A stretch of DNA of 64,000 bases from Massilia sp. Root133 (lineage in GTDB: Bacteria > Pseudomonadota > Gammaproteobacteria > Burkholderiales > Burkholderiaceae_D), in contig NZ_LMEW01000012.1 of assembly GCF_001426525.1 (NCBI RefSeq), forward strand, positions 595,110 through 659,109, written 5' to 3'. Position 1 is the stretch's first letter; each line of letters starts with the position of its first letter. A program made the translations under genes and the position numbers. Below are positions 47,154 to 53,975 of this stretch, one piece after another. Under the pieces are notes generated by a model. The model ran no database searches and was not told the origin of the DNA. It saw only the letters and a list, made by a program, of their open reading frames with translations.

Positions 47154-47849
47154 GATCAAACCGGCGAGGAAGCGTCGTGGCAGGCGTTCATCCGGACGAT
47201 CGAGAATTTCTACACGCTCGGCGGCGACAAATTCTACGCGATCGGGATGCCGGTCTACGAAGGCCTGACGGCGCTGAACCGGGCCAACCGTCCGGGCGAC
47301 CACGCGAAGCTGCTGGCGCTGTTCGAACGGCACGGGCGACACATGGCGGAAACCGGCGCGCGCTACCCGGACATGGAAGTCAACTACGAGCAGTCTATCG
47401 TTGCGCCCGCGGCCATCTTCCTGCTCGAGCTGCATCGCGCGACAGGAGAGGCCCGCTGGCTGGCAGCCGCGAAGCCGCACCTGGCGCTGCTGGAACTGTT
47501 CAGCGGCCGGCAGCCAGATCATCACCTGCACGACATCGCCATCCGCCATTGGGACGGTTACTGGTTCGGCAAGCGCCTGTTGTGGGGCGATACTCTCCCG
47601 CATTACTGGAGCACGCTGACGGCGGTCGCGTTCCATCATTACGCCAGGGCAGGCGGGGGCGCGGCCTACGCCGACCGGGCTGAAGGCATCATCCGCAACA
47701 ACCTGTCGCTCTTCACACCAGACGGCCGTGGTTCCGCGGCGTACATCTATCCGATGTCGGTGAACGGCCAGAAGGCCCGCGTGTACGACCCGTATGCCAA
47801 CGGCCAGGATTGGGCGCTGGTGCATGCGTTGCAGATCAGGGAGACCTGA
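47154..47849 (+). pseudogene. 5'-truncated glycoside-hydrolase-like fragment (six-hairpin type)
   Basis: An uninterrupted frame of about 230 residues that begins abruptly at the break with the previous element; the first in-frame ATG is only at 47247, inside conserved-looking sequence (FIRTIENFYTLGGDKFYAIG before it). The rest is Trp/His/Tyr-rich and helical (YPDMEVNYEQSIVAPAAIFL, WDGYWFGKRLLWGDTLPHYW, YANGQDWALVHALQI), like the C-terminal part of six-hairpin (alpha/alpha)6 glycosidases. The N-terminal part and any secretion signal are missing. Family assignment is by impression; exact GH class cannot be given. Most likely a remnant left by recombination between the flanking repeat copies. 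Confidence 0.65.
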
Positions 47850-47865
47850 TCGGTACGTTCTGTCG

Positions 47866-48690
47866 TTTTGTCAAAGCTAACCCTCCTGCGAGTAATGGAC
47901 GTGGTTCGGCATCGCCCCTCACGGGCGAGGGCCGTCCGCCGAGCCACGGCGGAGCGGGGGGGCATAGGGCGTCGCGCACGGTGCCCCGGAGCTGGGCGCG
48001 ACGGGATAAGGCCGGCCATGCGGCCGCGGGCGTCTTAAAAATGTGCATATAACAAGCCGCCGAATTTCTCCGGGTCGACCTGCTCCCGCGTACGGGAACC
48101 ACGCCACCATGGTGGCGCGGGTGAACGGGCACATCCCGTTCGTCGGATGGGTTTCGCGTGCTTCATCGTCCTTATCCATGACCCCGCCCATCGGGGTCGG
48201 ACGTCGGTGCCGCTGACAACGCCGCCTGGCCTCTCGGGCCATGACGGTCGTTGCACCGCTCACGCGGTGGATCGCGACGCCTCGAAACACGTTCCTCTGG
48301 GGATGGGACAAGTCGCTGCCGGTCGAGCCAGCAGACGCCGGAGTCGAGCTCCGCGCGCTGAATGGGCTGCGTCAGTCTGGCTGCGCGCAGCCGCTGCCAT
48401 CTGTACCCGAGTCTGGGCGATGGCACGACCAAGGGCCGCATCGTCGAGCAATGCGGGATGGACGCCGTCCGGTCGAGCCGGATCGGCAGGGCACACCGGC
48501 ATGCCGGCGCACACACAGGGGCGAGAATGGCGAGTTCTCGCCGCCAGGACGACGCAGGTCGAGCCCGCTGCCGTCGCACTGACTGGCCGCTCGGGGCGGC
48601 CGTGATGCGTTCATTCATGCGGGTGACGACCGCAACGCCAGCCTGCCCCGAAGGGCTATCGGGCGCTGGACCCGGTATGACGTACCGACA
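47866..48690. repeat. Hairpin-rich repeat element, copy B
   Basis: Second copy of the element at 45345-46175. It contains the same 17-mer GTCTTAAAAATGTGCAT (48032-48048) and four matching hairpins with stronger stems: GAACGGG/CCCGTTC (48123-48141), GACCCCG/CGGGGTC (48180-48198), GGCC/GGCC with loop TCTCG (48228-48240) and CACCGC/GCGGTG (48254-48269). An extra palindrome around CCACCATGG lies near 48103-48119. Compared with copy A, one T-A pair is G-C in the first stem and one T-A pair is C-G in the third. This supports selection on structure, as RNA or as a DNA hairpin. Confidence 0.7.
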
Positions 48691-49195
48691 ATACGACCGA
48701 GCGGACTTCGCGTCAAGCGGTTTGCGCAAGCAAGAATTCCTTAAATGATCGGGTTTTTATGTTGTCGCGCGCGGTCCACCTCTTTTTTCCTTCTGATCAC
48801 GGAGCAGGGAGAGGGCCTCTGTTTTTCGTGCTCGTCTAACCGTCAAGTCAGCCGGCGCACCTGAATTGAAACCGGCTTCAATCCGTCGGGGGCGCGATGT
48901 CGTCGCAGAGGCCTGGAGTGAAGGCTTGGCCCGCGTCGCGGCGGGCTTCGTGGACGCTTGTGATGGTCTATAGTGGCGTAGCATCGATGGCGAGAGGGCC
49001 GGTCACTGCGCCAATTCGTTTGGTATCGAGTGTCGACCACCGCAGCATCGCGCGGACGAACGCCCCCGTGAACAGCGCCTCCGAAGTCGCGCGAGAGATA
49101 TGAATATCGATGGTATTGGCTACGCGTGTTCGCGAAACGTGGCTTCGTGTCACTTGGCCGATCACCCCATTGCAGGCAGGTGCAGCCCAAAGCCG
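48691..49195. other. Non-coding stretch beside the DUF5677-like gene
   Basis: About 500 nt without a supported gene. It corresponds roughly to 46176-46677 in the other copy: both have a GTTTTTATGTT word near the left end (48752 and 46237). It holds one TTGAA-N6-TTCAA inverted repeat at 48866-48881, the same spacing as two sites in the other copy. The rest shows nothing recognisable. Confidence 0.4.
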
Positions 49196-49990
49196 CTAGT
49201 CTGGTAGCTCACGTTCGAGTGCGAACCGTTCGATCAGGGTACAGACGGTCGGCGCAATTCCTATATGCTCGGGGTACTCTCTGGAGATGGCAAGCGCCGT
49301 GAACATGAACACGATGGCGGGCAGCGCGACAACGAATTCCGTGTCGTCGACCGGGGCGTGGAATGTCTCGAGCTGCATCGCGTCGAGGCTGCCAACGTCC
49401 ATGTACGGACCTCCTCGGCCAATTGGTGCCAGCAAGGCGAGCGTCGGGATGACGCGATCCAGCAGCGGCAGTTCATCGGGCGGGATGCCCGCATGGTCAC
49501 GTGCCAGGAATTCAACGATGGAGCTGCACCGGAACAGGTCGGCTCGATGCTCGAACGCTTCGCTACCGGACCTTGCGACGTTGTGATACTGCGCTTCGAT
49601 CAGCGTGCGGCAAGCCTGTCGTGCTGTCGCCGGCACCAGCGAGCCCGCCATAGCCAAGACATCGAGACCTTCCTGTAATGCGCGCGCGCCGCAAAAGCGA
49701 TTGTGGTCGGCGGCGGCCACGTCGGATTTCTCAAGCGTGAAGCGCACCCAGAGGTAAAGGAACTGGAGATATTGCTCGCACAAGGCGCGAAGTAACGTGT
49801 TGAATGTATAGCCGTTACCAGACTCGAGTATATCGAGCATGGCCTCTTTCAGACTGTTGGTCCGGGCGCAGAACGACAGCATCGCGCGGTAGGTGTCGGG
49901 ATACGTCGTCGTTGCGATGCGACTCGACAATACCTTGAGATGTTCGTCGACGATGTTGCTGATGTGGGTGTCGATGGTACGCGCTCGCAC
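49196..49990 (-). CDS. DUF5677-like hypothetical protein
   Basis: 264 residues, mostly helical, no signal peptide. The central part (FNTLLRALCEQYLQFLYLWV, SDVAAADHNRFCGARALQEG) resembles DUF5677-type proteins, which have a long helical core with a conserved Glu in an (L)RxLxEQ pattern and are of unknown function. Hydrophobic segments near the C-terminus (FVVALPAIVFMFTALAIS) might pack inside or touch a membrane. A broken paralogue lies at 46678-47152. The ATG start is at 49990 on the minus strand. Function unknown; an association with defence or mobile elements is possible from context only. Confidence 0.65.
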   Translation of the reverse strand: MRARTIDTHISNIVDEHLKVLSSRIATTTYPDTYRAMLSFCARTNSLKEAMLDILESGNGYTFNTLLRALCEQYLQFLYLWVRFTLEKSDVAAADHNRFCGARALQEGLDVLAMAGSLVPATARQACRTLIEAQYHNVARSGSEAFEHRADLFRCSSIVEFLARDHAGIPPDELPLLDRVIPTLALLAPIGRGGPYMDVGSLDAMQLETFHAPVDDTEFVVALPAIVFMFTALAISREYPEHIGIAPTVCTLIERFALERELPD

Positions 49991-50064
49991 TTGATGCCTC
50001 CAACGTCATGGGTATAGTTGCGCGGATCTTATTTTCGACATCGCCGTGCGCGGCCGGTTCGCCG

Positions 50065-50574
50065 TCATTGTTCTTCGAAGACTTCCGCCATGGCCAGAAC
50101 CTCGGCTTCTTTCCCTTTTTCCAGCGCTTGTAGCGGCGTCAGGCCACCGAGGGAGAACCGCGCGCTCGTGAAGAAGAAGTGTTTGGCAGCGCCCGGCAGA
50201 CTGCCCAATGCCCTGCAGACAAGCTCGACTGACAGGCGAGCGGGTGATGGGTCCGCGAAAAAAGCGGGATATACGGCCACAGCGTCGGGGTCGTGCAGCG
50301 CGTAGAAGCGCTTTGCTCTCACGGCACCACTTAACGCCTGCGGCGAAATCTGCAAGAGAGCCCGCAACTCCGGACCTCGCAACAGTTCGTGTGAAGCCAG
50401 CTGCTCGCGGCGGTACTCTGCCTCCTCCCGAACCAGGGTCGCGACAAAATCTGCCGTGGTGACGCGGTTTTTGCGGCTATCGACCGAAGGCGACTTCCTG
50501 GCGGCGGGTGCGTTTCGATTGGTCGCGCCGGAGCTTTGGCGAGAGCGACCATTCTTGTGATTTGGAGTCCCCAT
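50065..50574 (-). CDS. Unknown protein with antitoxin-like C-terminus
   Basis: 169 residues. The first 40 are Ser/Arg/Lys-rich and probably disordered. Then comes a helical region with a possible HTH (HELLRGPELRALLQISPQAL) and a C-terminal block SLGGLTPLQALEKGKEAEVL, AMAEVFEEQ. That last block resembles the G(R)TPLExL..G...V pattern of the MbcA/ParS/Xre toxin-binding domain (DUF2384). The match is partial and low-confidence. Start overlaps the stop of the upstream gene by one base (ATGA), so the two are co-translated. Confidence 0.6.
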   Translation of the reverse strand: MGTPNHKNGRSRQSSGATNRNAPAARKSPSVDSRKNRVTTADFVATLVREEAEYRREQLASHELLRGPELRALLQISPQALSGAVRAKRFYALHDPDAVAVYPAFFADPSPARLSVELVCRALGSLPGAAKHFFFTSARFSLGGLTPLQALEKGKEAEVLAMAEVFEEQ

Positions 50575-51830
50575 CAGTTCCTCATCGCGGCAGGTTCCGT
50601 CTCATCCTTGACGCCAAGTTGACGCTGGACGTGAGCGGCTACCTCTTTCCCTTTCAGTGTTTCGAACGAGATGTCGCCGTCTTTAAGCACGTTGTCCAGC
50701 AGGACAGTAGTCAGCCAGGGCTCGGTCGCAGGTGAAGGGCGGCGCCACGGGTGAATCGGCTTACCGTTCGCAAGTCGATAGTCTGCCGCGCGACGTAGGC
50801 TTCCCGCCACCATGCTGTAGATTTCCTGACGTGTATATCCTCGTCGCTGGGAGAGCGCCGCGAGGTCCTTCAGCGTGTAATGGATGATGTTACAGACCTG
50901 GCCAATCGAAAGACGGTCCAGGCAGTGCCGGATGGACGCCGCAACTTTGGACGAGTAGAGGCCGGGCTGGCAGAACCTGTAGCCCATGCATTGGTGGATG
51001 AAATACTTCTGGCACTCGCTTTCTGCCACCAGATACCAGAGTTCCTTGACCGCTTGCGGCTCGGGATGGTCCATGCGGTCGGACAGCACTGCGAAGATGT
51101 CGTCCAGCGACCGGCCTGCAATATCGGGAGCGAGCACCCATCGGCTCGTGCGTAAATTGATTGTCCCTGCACCAGTTGCCTCATCGAGTCTGGTGTGATT
51201 GGCGATTGTTGCCGGAGCCGGAACTAGTATCTTGTTGGCATAAAGTTGCGTGTAAATTTTTTCCGCGAGCTCATGAGTTGCTGCAAGCGCGAACGTCAGA
51301 TACTCGAGTGACGGGATCGCTTGGTTGGTTCTACCTACATCCGCGGCCACGAGTGTCGCGTACAGGAAGCATGACTGCATATAGCTCAGGTGGGCAAAGT
51401 CGATCGGCTCGGATTGATCACGCATTCCTTTCGATCCATACGTCATGCGGTCATGACGCTGTCGCTCGGCACAGAGGGACGCTTTCTGTTTTGCTGCAAG
51501 CGCTGCGGCGTCGCAGGAAGCACATTGCGGCGGCGTCCATTTTGCCTCCCATCCCAGCAGTGATCCAGTCGCCGGCGAATAGTCCCTGCGCGCGCCGACT
51601 TCGATTGCCGTCCCACAGGCATTGCATCGTAGATGGGGGAGGTAGGCACGGCACGCAGATTTCAACATCCTGATCATCTCGACGCGACTCAGCCCCGCGT
51701 CGCACTGCAACGCGGTGTAAGGCTCGGCCCATTTCCCTGAATCGTCGATAGACCAATATCTCAGGCAGAGCGAATTATTGGTTTCGCTATCGGTAAGGAA
51801 ACATACAAAAGGTGTGCGATCTTGGGGCAT
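50574..51830 (-). CDS. Unknown zinc-ribbon protein, first gene of a two-gene operon
   Basis: 418 residues, no family recognised. Residues about 69-105 contain two CxxC pairs (CNAC and CASC) 34 residues apart, a likely zinc ribbon. The rest is helical with a Trp/Tyr-rich middle part (ESECQKYFIHQCMGYRFCQP). No signal peptide. It is transcribed divergently from the XRE regulator at 51993 and translationally coupled to the 169-residue gene after it. The arrangement (divergent small regulator, zinc-ribbon protein, possible antitoxin-like partner) looks like a small self-regulated accessory or defence module, but no activity can be read from the sequence. Confidence 0.7.
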   Translation of the reverse strand: MPQDRTPFVCFLTDSETNNSLCLRYWSIDDSGKWAEPYTALQCDAGLSRVEMIRMLKSACRAYLPHLRCNACGTAIEVGARRDYSPATGSLLGWEAKWTPPQCASCDAAALAAKQKASLCAERQRHDRMTYGSKGMRDQSEPIDFAHLSYMQSCFLYATLVAADVGRTNQAIPSLEYLTFALAATHELAEKIYTQLYANKILVPAPATIANHTRLDEATGAGTINLRTSRWVLAPDIAGRSLDDIFAVLSDRMDHPEPQAVKELWYLVAESECQKYFIHQCMGYRFCQPGLYSSKVAASIRHCLDRLSIGQVCNIIHYTLKDLAALSQRRGYTRQEIYSMVAGSLRRAADYRLANGKPIHPWRRPSPATEPWLTTVLLDNVLKDGDISFETLKGKEVAAHVQRQLGVKDETEPAAMRN

Positions 51831-51926
51831 GTCGTGAGCTGGAGCGGAGGAGTGCTGATCGGCACCGTTTGGCGGAGCTCGACGGCAAAGGCTAAAAGGC
51901 CTTTCGATAGCATACTTGAAAATGAT

Positions 51927-51936
51927 GACTATAGTC
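51927..51936. promoter_or_regulatory. Perfect 10-bp palindrome GACTATAGTC in the divergent promoter region
   Basis: GACTATAGTC lies about 97 nt from the start of the minus-strand operon and 57 nt from the XRE start. It resembles the GACT...AGTC half-sites of C-boxes bound by restriction-modification controller proteins, which are also small XRE-type regulators, although the usual C-box has a 3-nt centre. Candidate operator; binding not shown. Confidence 0.4.
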
Positions 51937-51970
51937 CGAAGACGTGATGATACCGCAGAGCCATCATTTC

Positions 51971-51989
51971 TCCCAAATATTGGGAGAGA
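51971..51989. promoter_or_regulatory. Perfect inverted repeat just upstream of the XRE regulator
   Basis: TCTCCCAA-ATA-TTGGGAGA: two perfect 8-bp arms with a 3-nt centre, ending only a few bases before the regulator start. The right arm also supplies the GGGAGA Shine-Dalgarno-like run. A repressor bound here would block both transcription and ribosome access, which fits autoregulation by the small HTH protein. Confidence 0.5.
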
Positions 51990-51992
51990 TCT

Positions 51993-52238
51993 TTGGATCC
52001 TGGGTTGGCCTTTGGGAAAGTGTTACGCGCGGTAAGACGAGAGGTCGGCCTTACACAGGAGCAGCTTGCCCACGCGGCGGAGATCGACCGGACGTTCGTC
52101 AGCCTGATCGAACGTGGGGAGCGCCAGCCGACGGTACGCGTGATTTTCCGGCTGGCCGAGGCTTTGCGCGTGACGCCGTCACGACTGATCGAGCTGACAG
52201 AAGGGCAAGTGGGGCACGAGGTTCGCGAAGGGCCGTGA
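51993..52238 (+). CDS. XRE-family HTH transcriptional regulator
   Basis: 81 residues, almost entirely one helix-turn-helix domain: FGKVLRAVRREVGLTQEQLA, HAAEIDRTFVSLIERGERQP, TVRVIFRLAEALRVTPSRLI. The recognition helix region DRTFVSLIERGERQP is close to that of restriction-modification controller (C) proteins and phage-type repressors. It probably uses a non-ATG start (TTG) directly after the inverted repeat at 51971-51989. It likely controls itself and the divergent operon at 50065-51830. Confidence 0.85.
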   Translation: MDPGLAFGKVLRAVRREVGLTQEQLAHAAEIDRTFVSLIERGERQPTVRVIFRLAEALRVTPSRLIELTEGQVGHEVREGP

Positions 52239-52253
52239 CGCCTTGGGTTACGT

Positions 52254-52748
52254 CTATTGCAGCACCCAGAACCAAACTTCGCGAGAAGACCAATAGCAGC
52301 CGGTCGCCATCCCATCGATTTCGTTCCCGCAGCGCAGATAGCTCCCCCACCGGTCCCGGGACACGATGGCGATGTGTCCCTGCGGCCGGTCGTCGCCATA
52401 GATGCTGAAGAACGACACGATGCCGCGCCGGTTGCCGACCGCGTCCTCCGCTTTCGGACCGCTGTCGAACTTTTCGGGCTGGCCGAGCTGGCGTACCAGC
52501 CAGTTGCTCAGCTTGTGCTGACTGGTCTCGATGGAACGGCCCTTGTACTTGCCTGCCTTGATCGGCCACTTGCCCGGATTCGGGTAGCCTGCGCCGAGCA
52601 AGGCCAGGCTCAGTCGGATCGCGCATGTATTGTAGAAGTTCGGATTGTTGATGTTCTCGGGATACCCGATCCACTGGTAGAGCTCTTCGCGGCCGATGTT
52701 GTCCGTGTCGGGGAAGTGCATCCTGAGATTGGCGAAAGGGACTTTCAA
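52254..52748 (-). CDS. tae4: Type VI secretion amidase effector Tae4
   Basis: About 164 residues. The Tae4 pattern is clear: VPFANLRMHFPDTDNI near the start, YQWIGYPENINNPNFYNTCA with the catalytic Cys in NTCAIRLS, and the catalytic His in QGHIAIVSRD. Tae4 cuts the gamma-D-Glu-mDAP bond of peptidoglycan in target cells after T6SS delivery. No signal peptide, as expected. I take the TTG at 52748 because it overlaps the stop of the upstream gene (TTGA) and starts at the usual family N-terminus; an in-frame ATG at 52781 would extend the protein by 11 residues into that gene. Third gene of hcp-tai4-tae4. Confidence 0.9.
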   Translation of the reverse strand: MKVPFANLRMHFPDTDNIGREELYQWIGYPENINNPNFYNTCAIRLSLALLGAGYPNPGKWPIKAGKYKGRSIETSQHKLSNWLVRQLGQPEKFDSGPKAEDAVGNRRGIVSFFSIYGDDRPQGHIAIVSRDRWGSYLRCGNEIDGMATGCYWSSREVWFWVLQ

Positions 52749-53167
52749 CGCTTGCTCCGTTGTTCGGCAGGGCAGGGCCATCTCGTCCGCCAGACCTCCA
52801 CGATGAGGTCGGCGGCGTTCCGCTTGAGTTGGGTATCGGACATCTGTTGCAGCGCACGCCGCGCGTCCGCTTCGAGCTCGTCCGGGGCGGGCTTATACCT
52901 GGCGCTCCAGCACCACGCTTTGCCTTCCGTAGCATCGTGTACGCCCTGGATGAAGCCGCGGACGAATTCTCGATTGCGCGCGTCCTCGTATTCGGCAGCG
53001 ATGGCTCGGGTACGGAACGGGCTTTCCGGCGTCCACTTGACGGCCGCGGGGTCCACGTTACCCAAGAGCTTGACCAGACGTTGACCCGTCATCCACGGCG
53101 TGACGTCCGCTGGCTGCGCGTTGCACGCGCCCGCGAGCGCGAGTCCGATAGCGATAAACGCGCGCAT
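52745..53167 (-). CDS. tai4: Tai4-type (Rap1a/Tai) periplasmic immunity protein
   Basis: 140 residues with a cleavable signal peptide (RAFIAIGLALAGACNAQPAD), so it acts in the periplasm where Tae4 attacks. The domain MTGQRLVKLLGNVDP then EFVRGFIQGVHDATEGKAWC fits the Rap1a/Tai family (GxxLxxxL... GYVxGVxD...C). It should bind and block Tae4. The ATG at 53167 overlaps the hcp stop; an upstream in-frame ATG at 53254 would add 29 residues that overlap hcp and hide the signal peptide, so I reject it. Order is hcp, then immunity, then effector. Confidence 0.85.
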   Translation of the reverse strand: MRAFIAIGLALAGACNAQPADVTPWMTGQRLVKLLGNVDPAAVKWTPESPFRTRAIAAEYEDARNREFVRGFIQGVHDATEGKAWCWSARYKPAPDELEADARRALQQMSDTQLKRNAADLIVEVWRTRWPCPAEQRSKR

Positions 53168-53658
53168 CAGGCGACCTTGTTCGCGGCCAAGTCCCAACCT
53201 CCAGCCGTGTTGCCGCTCGCGCCGCCGGCAATCCGCTGCTGGGTGTACTTCCATTTGACCTTGGAAAACTTCAATCCCAGGCTTTCGACCGGTATGTCAC
53301 CACCCGTGAACGCCGGCGCGATGTGTTCGATGAGTACGTTCTCGAGCTCCACCTCGAAGTACTTGATCGGCTCGCCGTTACCATCGGCGCGCATCATCTC
53401 GAGCTTGGCTTTCGGAATGGTCTTGCCGCAGGCGCAGGTCTGCGCCAGGAGCGGCGACGCGAGGTCGACCAGCTTGCTGATGCTAATCTCGCTGAGTTCG
53501 GCGCGCTCGGCGGTATGGCCGCCGCTGGTTGACGCGGTCGCGCTCTTGGGTTGGTGGATGGCCCAATTGATCGATGTGCACTCGATCCAGCCAGCGTGTT
53601 TCGAGTCCGCTGACTCGCCCTTGATGCCGTCTAGTTGCAGGTAAAAATCTGATGCCAT
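53167..53658 (-). CDS. hcp: Hcp, type VI secretion tube protein
   Basis: 163 residues, the normal Hcp length. Family blocks: DFYLQLDGIKGESADSKHAG, WIECTSINWAIHQP, SEISISKLVDLASPLLAQTC and YFEVELENVLIEHIAPAF. Hcp hexamers form the inner tube and also carry small effectors, so this orphan copy is probably dedicated to Tae4. A GGAGG Shine-Dalgarno lies just ahead of the ATG. No other T6SS structural genes (vipA/B, clpV, tssJ-M) are in the window, so the secretion machine must be encoded elsewhere. Confidence 0.93.
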   Translation of the reverse strand: MASDFYLQLDGIKGESADSKHAGWIECTSINWAIHQPKSATASTSGGHTAERAELSEISISKLVDLASPLLAQTCACGKTIPKAKLEMMRADGNGEPIKYFEVELENVLIEHIAPAFTGGDIPVESLGLKFSKVKWKYTQQRIAGGASGNTAGGWDLAANKVA

Positions 53659-53975
53659 GCTGCCTCCGATCGATCGTGAGAGGGCTATTCTTGCAGCAGC
53701 AAAGGCACTATTCGTTGGCTGAAATCACATGTCCTCACTGTGGACTTCGTTGTAAATATGTCCAATGTGCAAAGCTGTTTTTTCCCTGACGTTCTAATGA
53801 ATGTCACCTTCCGCAGGGTGTGCGAACCGTTACAAGTTCTGAAACGTAACATTCTCGTGAGAATTGGTGAATAATTCCAGCCGATCAATATGTTACCGTC
53901 GATCACGGAAGATTTCCGCGACAGACTATGCCTGCGGATTAGCTACTAGTTCGATTCGTAGATCGGGGGGACAGC
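53659..53975. other. Divergent intergenic region between hcp and the DUF4011-helicase gene
   Basis: About 315 nt without a gene. It must hold the promoters of the leftward hcp-tai4-tae4 operon and of the rightward gene at 53976. It is AT-richer than the flanks. No convincing sigma-70 or sigma-54 promoter pair could be assigned by eye; a GGGGGG Shine-Dalgarno run precedes the GTG at 53976. Confidence 0.5.

Noticed and set aside
45509..48256. Matching minus-strand frames at 45509-45736 and 48035-48256 that could be read as a paralogous small protein pair.
   Set aside because: Their similarity is explained by the repeat element itself. They contain the hairpins, have no Shine-Dalgarno site and keep no better identity in protein than in DNA, so I describe the element as a repeat instead.
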